This document shows positions 46,740 through 55,126 of a DNA stretch of 64,000 bases, piece by piece. The notes under the pieces are model-generated. The model searched no databases. It was not told the DNA's origin and saw only the letters and a program-made list of their open reading frames with translations. The DNA is taken from the NCBI RefSeq assembly GCF_003987395.1, contig NZ_PIPT01000010.1, positions 54,180-118,179 of the forward strand. Reading direction: 5' to 3'. The first letter of the stretch is position 1. Every line of letters begins with the position of its first letter. This stretch comes from Pseudidiomarina aquimaris (GTDB taxonomy: Bacteria; Pseudomonadota; Gammaproteobacteria; Enterobacterales; Alteromonadaceae). The position numbers were made by a program, and so were the translations under genes.

Positions 46740-47588
46740 CTATCCGCAGTTAGGACCCATCACCTCTTTTAACTGCGATAACACCTTATGCATGGTGTTG
46801 CGATCATAACTGTAATGGTCACCTTCAAGGGCAATGTGTAAGGTCGGCTTGGAATAACCTTGTTGCTTGAGGTGTTCTTCGATTTGCAAAGCCATGTCGT
46901 ACGAAGGCCATATCTGGTCTTGCTTACTTGAAACCAACGTGACCGATCCTTGAATCTGCTCAACCGGAATCCGGGCTGCGTCGATGTCGGCGGGTGAAGC
47001 TTCAGCCAGGGCATCGTTGAAGGCGTCGACGTACTCGCCGGTGATCATGCCCGAAAGCATGTCAAAGGAGACTAACGGCGCGTCGATATAGGCTAAGGGC
47101 TCACCGTTTAAACGCCACCCTGATTGGCTGGACGGGCTTTTCACCGCATTCCAAGCAACGTGGCTAGGGAAGGCTGCGACGATATGATTGGCGGTATCAA
47201 AGTGACTACCTAGCAGTAACGCCAGCTCGGCGCCTTTGGAAAAGCCGAGAAGAACAACGCATTCATCTTTAACTGCCGGGTCAGCTGCCAGTAGGGCAAT
47301 CCTCTCATTAATCGCCTCTAACGAAAGCTCTCGCGGTTTATCGGGCGTATTTTCTGTGCCGAAATAGCCAAGTGAAGCGACGGAAAAACCGTAATCATGA
47401 TAACGCTCGAGCAAGGGCTTCATTTGTGGTGCAGCAAAATAATTTCCACCGTCGCTGCCACCAAGCAACACCACCAACGGGTGCGCTTGCTCATCGTTGA
47501 TATAGAGCTTGTGTAAATCGGGAGCTGGCGCCTGACTGCAGGCCGCAAGAAGTCCCACCAAGAGGGTTGGTGTAATTAACTTTTTCAT
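46740..47588 (-). CDS. Lipoprotein alpha/beta hydrolase, BAAT C-terminal type
   Basis: A 282-residue protein with a lipobox (LLAAC, Cys 17) so membrane-anchored outside the cytoplasm. The hydrolase region has LVVLLGGSDGG (oxyanion, near 38-48), nucleophile elbow LLGFSKGAELALL (near 112-124), D in SSKQDQIWPS and H in LEGDHYSY near 262. It belongs to the BAAT/acyl-CoA thioester hydrolase C-terminal family. It lies just downstream (same strand) of a LytS/LytTR pair. Substrate unknown. Confidence 0.83.
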   Translation of the reverse strand: MKKLITPTLLVGLLAACSQAPAPDLHKLYINDEQAHPLVVLLGGSDGGNYFAAPQMKPLLERYHDYGFSVASLGYFGTENTPDKPRELSLEAINERIALLAADPAVKDECVVLLGFSKGAELALLLGSHFDTANHIVAAFPSHVAWNAVKSPSSQSGWRLNGEPLAYIDAPLVSFDMLSGMITGEYVDAFNDALAEASPADIDAARIPVEQIQGSVTLVSSKQDQIWPSYDMALQIEEHLKQQGYSKPTLHIALEGDHYSYDRNTMHKVLSQLKEVMGPNCG

Positions 47589-47600
47589 GGTTGTTCCTCA

Positions 47601-47625
47601 GTTTTAAGAGTTTTAAGAGTTTTTA
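47601..47625. repeat. Short tandem repeat, GTTTTAAGA
   Basis: Two perfect copies of GTTTTAAGA (47601-47609, 47610-47618) and a partial third, in the 47-bp gap between the lipoprotein gene and the LytTR regulator gene. Confidence 0.6.
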
Positions 47626-47635
47626 GGGGAATGCA

Positions 47636-48349
47636 CTACATCTTTAAGTGCCGTTTTAGTTCGCGGGCGCCGTTACGACTGGTGAGCACCTCTAAGTCCG
47701 AATGTATAAAGCGCAGCAGCAAACGACCATTGAGCCAACGTTCGACTTCGCTAAGCCGATAACGATTGACAATGGCACCACGATGAACCCGCAAGAAATG
47801 GGGCGGTAGTTGGTCAGCTAACTGTTTGAGTGTGTGCTCGAGCGGGTAGACCTGTGAACCGCTGTGCGCAAGTTGTATACCGTCTTGGGTGACAATGGCA
47901 TCAATGGCTTCGACTTTAAGCGGGCGCGCACGTTGGCCAACGTGACTGATGAGTTCTTGCTGCGTCTGTTGAAGTTGTTTTACATGAAGCTTTTGTGCGG
48001 CGCGCTCGAGGGCTAGCTGCAAACGATTACCGTCGAGGGGTTTAAGAACATAGTCGGCGGCGGCTTCAGCAAAGGCATCGACGGCATAGCGGCTGTGTGC
48101 GGTGGTAAAAATGACCTCGCCGGTAAAACCTTGTGCGTTCAGCGTCGTGAGCACTTCGATACCGTTCATGCCTGGCATATTGATGTCAAGCAGAACGACG
48201 GCGGTGGCAGACTTATTTAGGGTCTCTAGTAGTGCTTGCCCAGAATTTAATTCGGCGACGATCTGCCACTCCGAGAGGCTGGCCAGCAGCTGTCGCAGTT
48301 TCAGGCGAGCCGCTTGTTCATCGTCGACAATCACAATGCGTTTAGTCAT
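47636..48349 (-). CDS. LytTR-family response regulator
   Basis: A 237-residue regulator: receiver domain (VIVDDEQAARLKL at the start, phospho-Asp in VVLLDINMPGMNG, K in YVLKPLDGNRL) and a C-terminal LytTR DNA-binding domain (about 140-237: LEHTLKQLADQLPPHFLRVHRG in part FLRVHRGAIVN). ATG 48349 starts inside the kinase stop region. It forms a LytS/LytR-like pair with the overlapping kinase. Confidence 0.92.
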   Translation of the reverse strand: MTKRIVIVDDEQAARLKLRQLLASLSEWQIVAELNSGQALLETLNKSATAVVLLDINMPGMNGIEVLTTLNAQGFTGEVIFTTAHSRYAVDAFAEAAADYVLKPLDGNRLQLALERAAQKLHVKQLQQTQQELISHVGQRARPLKVEAIDAIVTQDGIQLAHSGSQVYPLEHTLKQLADQLPPHFLRVHRGAIVNRYRLSEVERWLNGRLLLRFIHSDLEVLTSRNGARELKRHLKM

Positions 48350-49337
48350 GCTCGGCCTCCAGTGCAATAGAAATCACCGCCCCGTGGTTATTCATGAGCT
48401 GGTACTCTGCATTGCCGAGCAAACGTAAACGTTGCAGCGTTGTGGTTAAACCGACACCTATGCCAGAGCGGTGCTCCTGAGTGCGAAGTATCTCGTCGGG
48501 AAAACCCGGTCCGTTATCGCTCACGCGGAGGTAAAGCTTATCTTCACTTGTCGTACAGTTGATAGCTATGGTGATAGGAAGTTGCCGCGCATGCTTAATC
48601 GAGTTTTCAATAAGTGGTTGCAGTAAAAACGGCGGCAACTGCCAGTTCAATGCGTCGTCATCAACATTGAGCCCAATGCGGAGATCATCCCCCAAGCGGG
48701 CCTGCTCAATGTTAAGCCATTTTTGCAGTACCAATAGTTCATGCTTCAAGCTGATGGTTGCTTGGTTGTCGGTATCCAAGCTATGCCGCAGCACACTGGC
48801 AAGATCTTGGGTCAGTTGCTCAGCTTTCTGTGGATCAGCCACAATAAAGGCCGAGAGCGTGTTTAGACTGTTGAACAAGAAGTGCGGGTGCAGAGTTTGC
48901 TTTAACTGATTAAGCTCTGCTTGCTTACGTAATAAGCGTTCCGCTTGCAGGGTCTTGTAGGTGATGTAAGCACGATAAATGACGTAGGTTCCAACCGCCC
49001 AAGGTAGTGACATGAAAAAGGTATCGAGCCAGCCCAGTTGCATCGACGGATAGATCAACGACAGGGTAAAGCCCCAGAAACGGTATCCAAAATAAAAACA
49101 AAGCAACCACACCGGTAGCGCCTGCACGGTTTTATGCAATTTGAGCTTTTTTAGTGAGAAGAGGGCGACTGACAAGGGCAGCCAAAATAGCAACACAATT
49201 GCGATGCCGCCGGCAAGCAAGGCTTCGCTTATGCCGCTTTGACCACGCTGCCACCAGTCGACAAAGGTGATGCTGGCACTAAGAAAAGCGAGACCACCAA
49301 GGGCAATAAAATATTCTTTTCGAGTCAGTTGTTGCAT
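48342..49337 (-). CDS. Sensor histidine kinase, LytS/YpdA type
   Basis: A 331-residue membrane kinase. About four hydrophobic segments in the first 140 residues, no large periplasmic domain, then a His_kinase domain with the phospho-acceptor in LKQTLHPHFLFNSLNTL (near 150-160) and HATPase with ENSIKHARQ and NGPGF. It overlaps the regulator gene by 8 bp. The stimulus is unknown; the adjacent same-strand lipoprotein hydrolase could be a target. Confidence 0.92.
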   Translation of the reverse strand: MQQLTRKEYFIALGGLAFLSASITFVDWWQRGQSGISEALLAGGIAIVLLFWLPLSVALFSLKKLKLHKTVQALPVWLLCFYFGYRFWGFTLSLIYPSMQLGWLDTFFMSLPWAVGTYVIYRAYITYKTLQAERLLRKQAELNQLKQTLHPHFLFNSLNTLSAFIVADPQKAEQLTQDLASVLRHSLDTDNQATISLKHELLVLQKWLNIEQARLGDDLRIGLNVDDDALNWQLPPFLLQPLIENSIKHARQLPITIAINCTTSEDKLYLRVSDNGPGFPDEILRTQEHRSGIGVGLTTTLQRLRLLGNAEYQLMNNHGAVISIALEAEHD

Positions 49338-49456
49338 AAAGCTTCGCAGTTGTCCGAATCAATAGTGCCATTATTGAAAGGACAACCGGAACTGTCACTT
49401 ACTTTCTGCGTGAATGGTCGAAATAAGTGAGTGAGTGGTAGCTGCTAAAGAGCAAC

Positions 49457-49485
49457 TTGACTTTAAAAGATGATTTTACAATACT
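49457..49485 (+). promoter_or_regulatory. Candidate promoter before NYN gene
   Basis: TTGACT (49457-49462) and AATACT (49480-49485) with 17 bp between. It would start a transcript near 49492 that meets the hairpin at 49544-49566 before the NYN gene. Confidence 0.45.
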
Positions 49486-49535
49486 TGAAGTACGACTCAC
49501 CCCTCACGGCAGACATTTCAATGGTTGCAGTTTGG

Positions 49536-49566
49536 GGCGGAAAAACCGCCACTTAGGCGGTTTTTT
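49536..49566 (+). terminator. Terminator with competing hairpin before the NYN gene
   Basis: AACCGCC (49544-49550), loop ACTTA, GGCGGTT (49556-49562), then T: a clear intrinsic terminator 22 bp before the NYN start. GGCGG at 49536-49540 can pair instead with CCGCC 49546-49550, excluding the terminator. This has the logic of an attenuator, or ends a small RNA of about 75 nt. No short peptide with a distinctive codon run is visible. Confidence 0.6.
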
Positions 49567-49588
49567 CATTTTTGCATAAGGAAAGTGC

Positions 49589-50161
49589 ATGAAACCAATC
49601 ATTTATGTCGATGGATACAACCTATTTTATGGTTGTTTGAAAAACTCGCCCTACAAATGGCTCGATTTGTATAAGTTATTTGCTCAGCAGATACTGTACG
49701 CTCAAGATCCTCTCGCAAAGCTATACCCCTCATATATTCAAATAATAAAAGGGTCCTACTCACTTGAGCGCGCTCGTTTGCCTCTTTTCAGGAATCCCCC
49801 CGACAAAAATCAAAGTGTCGAAGTGTGGAAGCTAGAGGAGAAGGAAACCGATGTGAATATTGCGCTTACTTCCTACCGAGACGTTGTCAGAGGGGCGGCC
49901 GAGGTGGTCGTTTTTGTCTCCAATGATACTGATCTGACGCCAGCGCTGGCAGCAATAAGAGAGGACTTTGGTGAAAAGCTAAAGATAGGCGTCATTATTC
50001 CGGTACGAAAGGGAGATTCGGGGCGTCCCGCCAACGCTAGATTGAGTCTTTATGCTGACTGGACGAGAAAATATATCACTCCGGAAGAATTGCTTGCAGC
50101 ACAATTACCTTCACTAATTCCAACAGGCAAAAAGCCGATTAACAAACCAGGCTACTGGTGA
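49589..50161 (+). CDS. NYN domain protein (putative nuclease)
   Basis: A 190-residue NYN (PIN-like, LabA/Limkain-type) domain protein. Acidic residues of the metal site are visible: D8 in IIYVDGYNLFYG, E/D in KETDVNIALTSYRD (near 87-91) and D's in VFVSNDTDLTPAL (near 110-117). Members cleave RNA or act in phage defence or RNA metabolism. It stands alone behind an attenuator-like hairpin; AAGGAA 8 bp upstream serves ATG 49589. Biological target unknown. Confidence 0.85.
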   Translation: MKPIIYVDGYNLFYGCLKNSPYKWLDLYKLFAQQILYAQDPLAKLYPSYIQIIKGSYSLERARLPLFRNPPDKNQSVEVWKLEEKETDVNIALTSYRDVVRGAAEVVVFVSNDTDLTPALAAIREDFGEKLKIGVIIPVRKGDSGRPANARLSLYADWTRKYITPEELLAAQLPSLIPTGKKPINKPGYW

Positions 50162-50165
50162 AATC

Positions 50166-51140
50166 CTATCTTTTTGCAGTAAAGACCTGAATCGTATCGA
50201 GTGCTGGGCCTTTGGTGTCGGTCGTGCCGCCAATGACAAAGATCTCGTTACCGAATGTCACCGCGGTATTGTGGCGACTCGCTTGGTACGGCAAATCAGC
50301 CGTTGACCATTGCTGCGTAGCGAAATCAAATACCAGCGCTTGATCGAGCTTACTGTAATTGCCGAACACGTAGAGCTTGTCGCCATGCACCGCAACGGAG
50401 TGAGCGCTGGTTGCTGATGGCATGTCAGGCATGGCTTGCCACGTATCGGTCGCAGGGGTGTAACAGTCGAAGCGAGCAAACGTATTTTTGTGGTTGTAGC
50501 CGCCCACGGCACAAAGCTGGTCACCGTAGGTAAAAACTTTGGTGTCGCGCGCATCGGGTAAGTCAGCGCGGCGGTTGAGTTGCTCATTTGCGAAATCATA
50601 AGCAGTCACCAACGACATTGCATGAAATTCACCGTTCCCACTGGCATCGGTCTCGAGTTTGGAGCCACCCACCACAAAGATGTGTTCGCCTAGGCGCGCC
50701 GCGCTGTTGAGTCGGCGGGGCAGGAGCATCTTTGTGCGACTAACTTTGCGTGTACGGGTATTAAAAATCTCAATCGTTGGTTCGATTCGATAATGCCCTT
50801 CATGCACACCCACACCACCAAAAATGTAAATTAACTCATTACCATCCCACACGGCTGAACCATAGCGCCGTGGCAGCATGCGGACGGGCAGCACGGTTGA
50901 GATCTTGGTGACGGGATCAATACGTTCGATATTACCGATAAAGCCATTTTCACTTGCGCCACCAAACACGTAAATCGCCTCGTTATCTGCCACCGCAGCA
51001 TGGCCGAAGCGTGCATAGTTTAGCGTTGCTGATTCTGGTTCAGGCGCTGGCGCTTCGGGTGCGCTGGCACAGCCAACTGCAACAAGCACAACAACAACAA
51101 CACTGAAGAGCGATTTGATTGACGTTAGCGGGGGAGGCAT
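50166..51140 (-). CDS. Kelch-repeat lipoprotein
   Basis: A 324-residue protein with signal peptide and lipobox (AVGC, Cys near 24), an Ala/Pro/Glu linker, then six Kelch-type blades: AIYVFGGASENG, ELIYIFGGVGVHEG, HIFVVGGSKLE, QLCAVGGYNHKN, KLYVFGNYSK and EIFVIGGTTD. A beta-propeller exposed in the periplasm or at the outer membrane. Some relatives are N-acetylneuraminate epimerases, but no catalytic set is evident. Convergent with the NYN gene. Confidence 0.85.
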   Translation of the reverse strand: MPPPLTSIKSLFSVVVVVLVAVGCASAPEAPAPEPESATLNYARFGHAAVADNEAIYVFGGASENGFIGNIERIDPVTKISTVLPVRMLPRRYGSAVWDGNELIYIFGGVGVHEGHYRIEPTIEIFNTRTRKVSRTKMLLPRRLNSAARLGEHIFVVGGSKLETDASGNGEFHAMSLVTAYDFANEQLNRRADLPDARDTKVFTYGDQLCAVGGYNHKNTFARFDCYTPATDTWQAMPDMPSATSAHSVAVHGDKLYVFGNYSKLDQALVFDFATQQWSTADLPYQASRHNTAVTFGNEIFVIGGTTDTKGPALDTIQVFTAKR

Positions 51141-51305
51141 GGTGATTCCTTATTAGTTTTTACGCTTTCCTTATTAACCTCAAGCCTATACAGGCTCACT
51201 TTTAATGTAAACATAAAGTTGAAAAATGGGAGCGCGATGATTACCCTTAACTGGAGTGGTAATGAAAGGCACCGATGTTAAAGCAAAGCAGGTCTGGAGG
51301 TGAAA

Positions 51306-51770
51306 ATGAGTAACGACTATTTTGTACGGAAATCTTCAGGTCGTTTGCTTGGCGGTGTCTGCGCTGGCATAGCTAGCTATTTTAAGGTCGATAAACTCGT
51401 CGTACGATTGCTCACCCTGCTTTTATGTTTCTTTGCGCCGGCATTAGTTATTTCGTGCTATGCCGTTGCTTGGCTGCTGATCCCCCTAGAGCCAAAATGG
51501 GACTTTGAAAAGCGTGTTTTCTACCGCCTCCGCAAAGACAGCGCTAAGGTTCCACTTTTCAAATCGTCAGACAGCGTGTTTCTCGGTGTTTGCAAAGGTC
51601 TTGCCTATAAACTCAATGTCAATCAGAACGGCCTACGGGTCGTATTTTTGGTAAGCTCACTTTGCTTAGGTCTCGGTGCTATTGTCTATTTTGTTTTTGC
51701 CCTATGTATGCCGTACCGGAGTGATTACGAGATTAAGCTTATGAAACGTATTGAAACCTTACGGTCGTGA
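51306..51770 (+). CDS. PspC domain protein with two PspC repeats
   Basis: A 154-residue membrane protein holding two tandem PspC domains: SSGRLLGGVCAGIASYFKVD with RLLTLLLCFFAP (about 10-60) and SSDSVFLGVCKGLAYKLNVN with RVVFLVSSLCLG (about 88-140). A single PspC domain is normal. No pspA, pspB or pspF is nearby. ATG 51306 follows GGAGG by 6 bp. Membrane-stress role is only by family. Confidence 0.85.
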   Translation: MSNDYFVRKSSGRLLGGVCAGIASYFKVDKLVVRLLTLLLCFFAPALVISCYAVAWLLIPLEPKWDFEKRVFYRLRKDSAKVPLFKSSDSVFLGVCKGLAYKLNVNQNGLRVVFLVSSLCLGLGAIVYFVFALCMPYRSDYEIKLMKRIETLRS

Positions 51771-52505
51771 CTTTGTGAGTTTCGAGTCTATGCTGGTATT
51801 CACAATGTCTTTGCTAGTCTGATTCAAAATATACCCGACAAACCCACCATAAACGTCGACTAATGCATGCAACGTAATTACCACCCACAGCGACTCGGTC
51901 AAAATGAAAATTACACCGAGAACCAAGCCAATTACGCCGGTGCGCAGCACGTTCGTCCACCCTTGGTAAAGGTGGCAAATGCCAAATAGCAGACTGCTGA
52001 CGACGAGACTTGCGGACACGCCGACTTCATGACTCATTACACCGATTAGAAAACCTCGAAACAGTAGTTCCTCGCAGACGCCCGCAGATATCGACAAACC
52101 TGCTGTAAACCACTGAAGCTCGCGTTTATTAGTTGGCAACATCCAGTCGTGGCTTTGTGCCGCTTGGCGGTATTGGTCGCACAGCTCGGCGTTTTTTGAG
52201 AGCGAGGTTGCCGAGTAAAGAAAGTAAATCGCGATGGCTCCCACGAATCCGATTCCGAGCCAATTAGCGAGGTGACCTTGCCATTTAAGTCCTAGGGTCG
52301 TAGCTGAAACTTCACCGTATGCAACCAAAGCCAGTAAAAGCAAGGTTGGCAACCACATAAAAAGCATCGCTTCTTGATAGGCTCGCACGCGTGTTTTCGT
52401 TCCGGAGAGTACCGCATTTTTTACGCGGTCGGCTTCCCATAGACTATAAAGTGGCATGGCAATAATACTGGCTAACATAAGCCATTCAGTTGCTTGAAAG
52501 ATCAT
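51759..52505 (-). CDS. CPBP family intramembrane metalloprotease
   Basis: A 248-residue protein with about seven helices. The CPBP (Abi/CAAX protease) motifs are EELLFRGFLIG (near 143-153), FGICHLYQG (near 172) and HALVDVYGG (near 213). It could cleave prenylated or membrane peptides; bacterial members also confer bacteriocin self-immunity. It overlaps the PspC gene tail by 12 bp and is divergent from a LysR gene. Confidence 0.88.
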   Translation of the reverse strand: MIFQATEWLMLASIIAMPLYSLWEADRVKNAVLSGTKTRVRAYQEAMLFMWLPTLLLLALVAYGEVSATTLGLKWQGHLANWLGIGFVGAIAIYFLYSATSLSKNAELCDQYRQAAQSHDWMLPTNKRELQWFTAGLSISAGVCEELLFRGFLIGVMSHEVGVSASLVVSSLLFGICHLYQGWTNVLRTGVIGLVLGVIFILTESLWVVITLHALVDVYGGFVGYILNQTSKDIVNTSIDSKLTKSRP

Positions 52506-52610
52506 AAATACTCCGCACTAAGTAGGTTTGGTCGTGTGTTAAGCCTATTTACTTGTAGTTAATAAATAAATGTATTAAAAATATATAAAAACTAAACTAA
52601 AGGTTTATAA

Positions 52611-53519
52611 GTGCTGCATCCCAGAGATCTGAGCATATTCTGTAAAGTTGCTGAAACCGGAAACATGTCGCGTGTTGCCGAAGCTGAGGCGAAGACGGTT
52701 ATGGCGATCAGCAAGGTTATTGGCAGGCTTGAGGCCGAGCTCAACCAAGCTCTGTTCATTCGTACGCGGCGGCAATTGGTTCTCACCGAGTTCGGCATTG
52801 GATTTAAAAAGAAAGCCGAAGACTTTTTGGAGCATTACCAAGAGCTTAAGAACTGGGGGGAGCGTCACGAATCCACAGTACGGGGTGAGCTTCGGGTAGT
52901 ATGTCAATCCAATGAGGTTATCACCGAGACCATAGTTCCATGGCTTGCCGAATTTTGCGAGCAGTACCCCGAACTTGGCATTGCGATTGACGTAAAAGAG
53001 TCGCTTATTGACGTTATTGATGATGATTTTGATGTTTTCTGGGCGGTAGGACCTTACTTGGGGCAGCGCTATCCAGGCTTAAAGCGCCGTACATTGTGGT
53101 CGTCGCCTTATGGGATTTACGCATCGCCAGCCTATTTAAAAAAGATGGGTACTCCAGAAACGCTGGCTGATCTCGAAGCGTACAACGTCATTGGCTATTT
53201 GCATAACCAGCCAAGCAACGTATTAGTGGCAAAGGATGAAAATGGACAGCCACACTATGTAACGCCGCAAAGCCAAATCAAAACCGTCGCCGGTCACATA
53301 GAGCTTGCCGAGGCCGGGCTTGGGCTTATCAATGCTCCCGCTACAACCCAAGCAATTCGTGACCTAGTGGATGACGGACACCTTTGCCCTGTACTCGAAG
53401 AACATTGGTGGGAGGGGGCAGAGGTCTACGCTTACTACCACCCCTCACGCCCGGTGCAGGCAAAGGTGCGAGCCTTTCTTGATTTCTTTGTCGCCAAGCG
53501 TGAGGAATGGGCGCTCTAA
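52611..53519 (+). CDS. LysR-family transcriptional regulator
   Basis: A 302-residue LysR protein starting at GTG 52611: helix-turn-helix NMSRVAEAEAKTVMAISKVIG (seen as NMSRVAEAE and MAISKVI), effector domain with LRVVCQSNEVI and DVFWAVGPYLGQ. It lies divergent to the CPBP gene and convergent to an HxlR gene. Target not evident. Confidence 0.9.
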   Translation: MLHPRDLSIFCKVAETGNMSRVAEAEAKTVMAISKVIGRLEAELNQALFIRTRRQLVLTEFGIGFKKKAEDFLEHYQELKNWGERHESTVRGELRVVCQSNEVITETIVPWLAEFCEQYPELGIAIDVKESLIDVIDDDFDVFWAVGPYLGQRYPGLKRRTLWSSPYGIYASPAYLKKMGTPETLADLEAYNVIGYLHNQPSNVLVAKDENGQPHYVTPQSQIKTVAGHIELAEAGLGLINAPATTQAIRDLVDDGHLCPVLEEHWWEGAEVYAYYHPSRPVQAKVRAFLDFFVAKREEWAL

Positions 53520-53520
53520 G

Positions 53521-53883
53521 CTAAAGCTCGATTTGATGTGACTCAGACCAAACGCGCACTTGTTCAAGAATACTCAAAGCACTGGCGCCAAAGTCGGTGA
53601 GTTGATAAGTGACTGCGATCGGGCGTTCATTCAATACGGTGCGCGTAACCATTCCACGGCTTTCCAATTCTTTCAGGCGCTGGTCAATCATTTTCTTGCT
53701 GGCGCCACCGAGCATCCGTGCCAGGTCATTGAATCGAACTGGCTCGTCTTTCAAATGATAGAGAATCGATCCCGTCCATTTACTGCCAATTAAGCGCATT
53801 CCTTTTTCGATCGCGCACGGCTCCAAGCATGGTTTCTCGACCGTTTTTCTTCCCTTACTATCTGTCTTTATTGAACTTTCCAC
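53521..53883 (-). CDS. HxlR-family transcriptional regulator
   Basis: A 120-residue winged-helix protein with the HxlR core: PCAIEKGMRLIGSKWTGSIL (seen as MRLIGSKWTGSIL), RFNDLARMLGGASKKMIDQRLKELESRGMV (in parts) and PIAVTYQLTDFG. One N-terminal cysteine pair, CLEPC, could sense quinones or oxidants, as in HypR/YodB. It is divergent from an mdaB-like gene with an inverted repeat between. Confidence 0.9.
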   Translation of the reverse strand: MESSIKTDSKGRKTVEKPCLEPCAIEKGMRLIGSKWTGSILYHLKDEPVRFNDLARMLGGASKKMIDQRLKELESRGMVTRTVLNERPIAVTYQLTDFGASALSILEQVRVWSESHQIEL

Positions 53884-53910
53884 TTCGAACTCGCTTTTGC
53901 TTAACAGGTT

Positions 53911-53937
53911 ACCAAAAGTATACTAGTTGATTTTGGT
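53911..53937. promoter_or_regulatory. Inverted repeat between hxlR and mdaB
   Basis: ACCAAAA (53911-53917) and TTTTGGT (53931-53937), 13 bp apart, with AGTATACT in the spacer region. A plausible HxlR operator controlling both divergent genes. Confidence 0.6.
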
Positions 53938-53992
53938 TTTTTAGGCAATACCATACTCTCTATTGACTTTATTTTGCTTTAAGGAACCAACG

Positions 53993-54574
53993 ATGAAGAA
54001 CGTTTTAATAATTAATGCCCACCACTACTACCCCTTCGCCGAGGGAAATTTAAACCAAGCCATGGTTGAGCTTGCCGAGCGGGAGTTAGAGGACAAAGGC
54101 TATACTGTGAAAACCGTTAAGCCTTCGGAGGGATACGATGTTGAACAGGCGCTAGCCGATCATACTTGGGCTGATATTGTGATCTTGCAGTCGCCGGTAA
54201 ACTGGATGGGCGTACCTTGGTCATTCAAAAAGTATATGGATGATGTTTATACCGCTGGCATGGGCGGGGCAATGTGTAATGGTGACGGGCGTTCAGAAGA
54301 CGCACCGAAGAAAAATTATGGTCGCGGAGGTACCTTAAGTGACACCAAGTACATGCTCTCGTTGACGGCCAATGCACCGGCTGAGAGTTTTAATGATCCC
54401 GATGAGTTCTTTGAGGGCAAAAGTGTCGATGATCTTATGTTCCCGATGCACATGAATTTCAAGTTTTTCGACATGCAGCCTATGCCGACTTTCATGGCTT
54501 ATGACGTTATGAAAAATGCCGAGCCCGAGAAAGACTTCGAACGCTTTAAGCAACACCTTCACGAGAACTTCTAA
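53993..54574 (+). CDS. mdaB: NAD(P)H quinone oxidoreductase, MdaB/modulator-of-drug-activity type
   Basis: A 193-residue flavodoxin-fold protein that reduces quinones by two electrons. VLIINAHHYYPFAEGNLN, SPVNWMGVPWSFKKYMDDVY (seen as NWMGVPWSFKKYMDD), YGRGGTLSDTKYMLSLT and PMPTFMAYDVMK align with MdaB. ATG 53993 follows AAGGAACC; a TTG 30 bp earlier is rejected. It heads a unit with a peroxiredoxin-like gene 12 bp downstream. Confidence 0.9.
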   Translation: MKNVLIINAHHYYPFAEGNLNQAMVELAERELEDKGYTVKTVKPSEGYDVEQALADHTWADIVILQSPVNWMGVPWSFKKYMDDVYTAGMGGAMCNGDGRSEDAPKKNYGRGGTLSDTKYMLSLTANAPAESFNDPDEFFEGKSVDDLMFPMHMNFKFFDMQPMPTFMAYDVMKNAEPEKDFERFKQHLHENF

Positions 54575-54586
54575 GGAGCGAATGAC

Positions 54587-55126
54587 ATGTCAAACTATAC
54601 TCAGAAAATTCATCCGGGTGCAGAGTTTCCGGTTATAAATCTACCGACGCTTGACGGCACTGAAGTAGAAATCGGCAAACCGGGTCAGGGATTTGATTGG
54701 CGTCTCGTTGTTGTATATCGCGGTCGACATTGTCCAATGTGTACAAAGTATTTGAACCAATTGACGCGTTTTGTTGATCAATTAAAGGACATCAAAGTTG
54801 ACCTTATTGCAGTTTCAGGTGACAGCAAAGCCCAATTGGAAAGTCACATGGCAAGTCTTGAGATTAACTTCCCAATTGCCTACGGGCTTTCGACCGAGCA
54901 GATGAAAGCGTTAGGTGCTTATATCTCGGATCCGCGCTCTCCTGAAGAAACGGACCATCCGTTTGCTGAGCCAGCGCTTTATGTCATTAACGAAGACGGC
55001 CGAGTTCAGGTTGTCGATATATCGAATAATCCATTCGTTCGACCCGATTTGGCAACCTTAACGCGCGGTCTGGGGTGGATTAAGGACCCAAGCAATAATT
55101 ATCCTATACGTGGCATGCACAACTGA
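54587..55126 (+). CDS. Peroxiredoxin-like redoxin
   Basis: A 179-residue AhpC/TSA-superfamily protein. The active segment is YRGRHCPMCTKYLNQL (near residues 43-58), where the peroxidatic position carries CPMC, a CxxC that may be redox active by itself. DLIAVSGDSKAQLESHM and ALYVINEDGRVQVVD complete the thioredoxin fold. AAGGAG 8 bp upstream. Paired with mdaB. Confidence 0.85.
   Translation: MSNYTQKIHPGAEFPVINLPTLDGTEVEIGKPGQGFDWRLVVVYRGRHCPMCTKYLNQLTRFVDQLKDIKVDLIAVSGDSKAQLESHMASLEINFPIAYGLSTEQMKALGAYISDPRSPEETDHPFAEPALYVINEDGRVQVVDISNNPFVRPDLATLTRGLGWIKDPSNNYPIRGMHN

Noticed and set aside
49492..49566. tRNA or tRNA fragment (integration site) before the NYN gene.
   Set aside because: No cloverleaf, T-loop or CCA end can be drawn.
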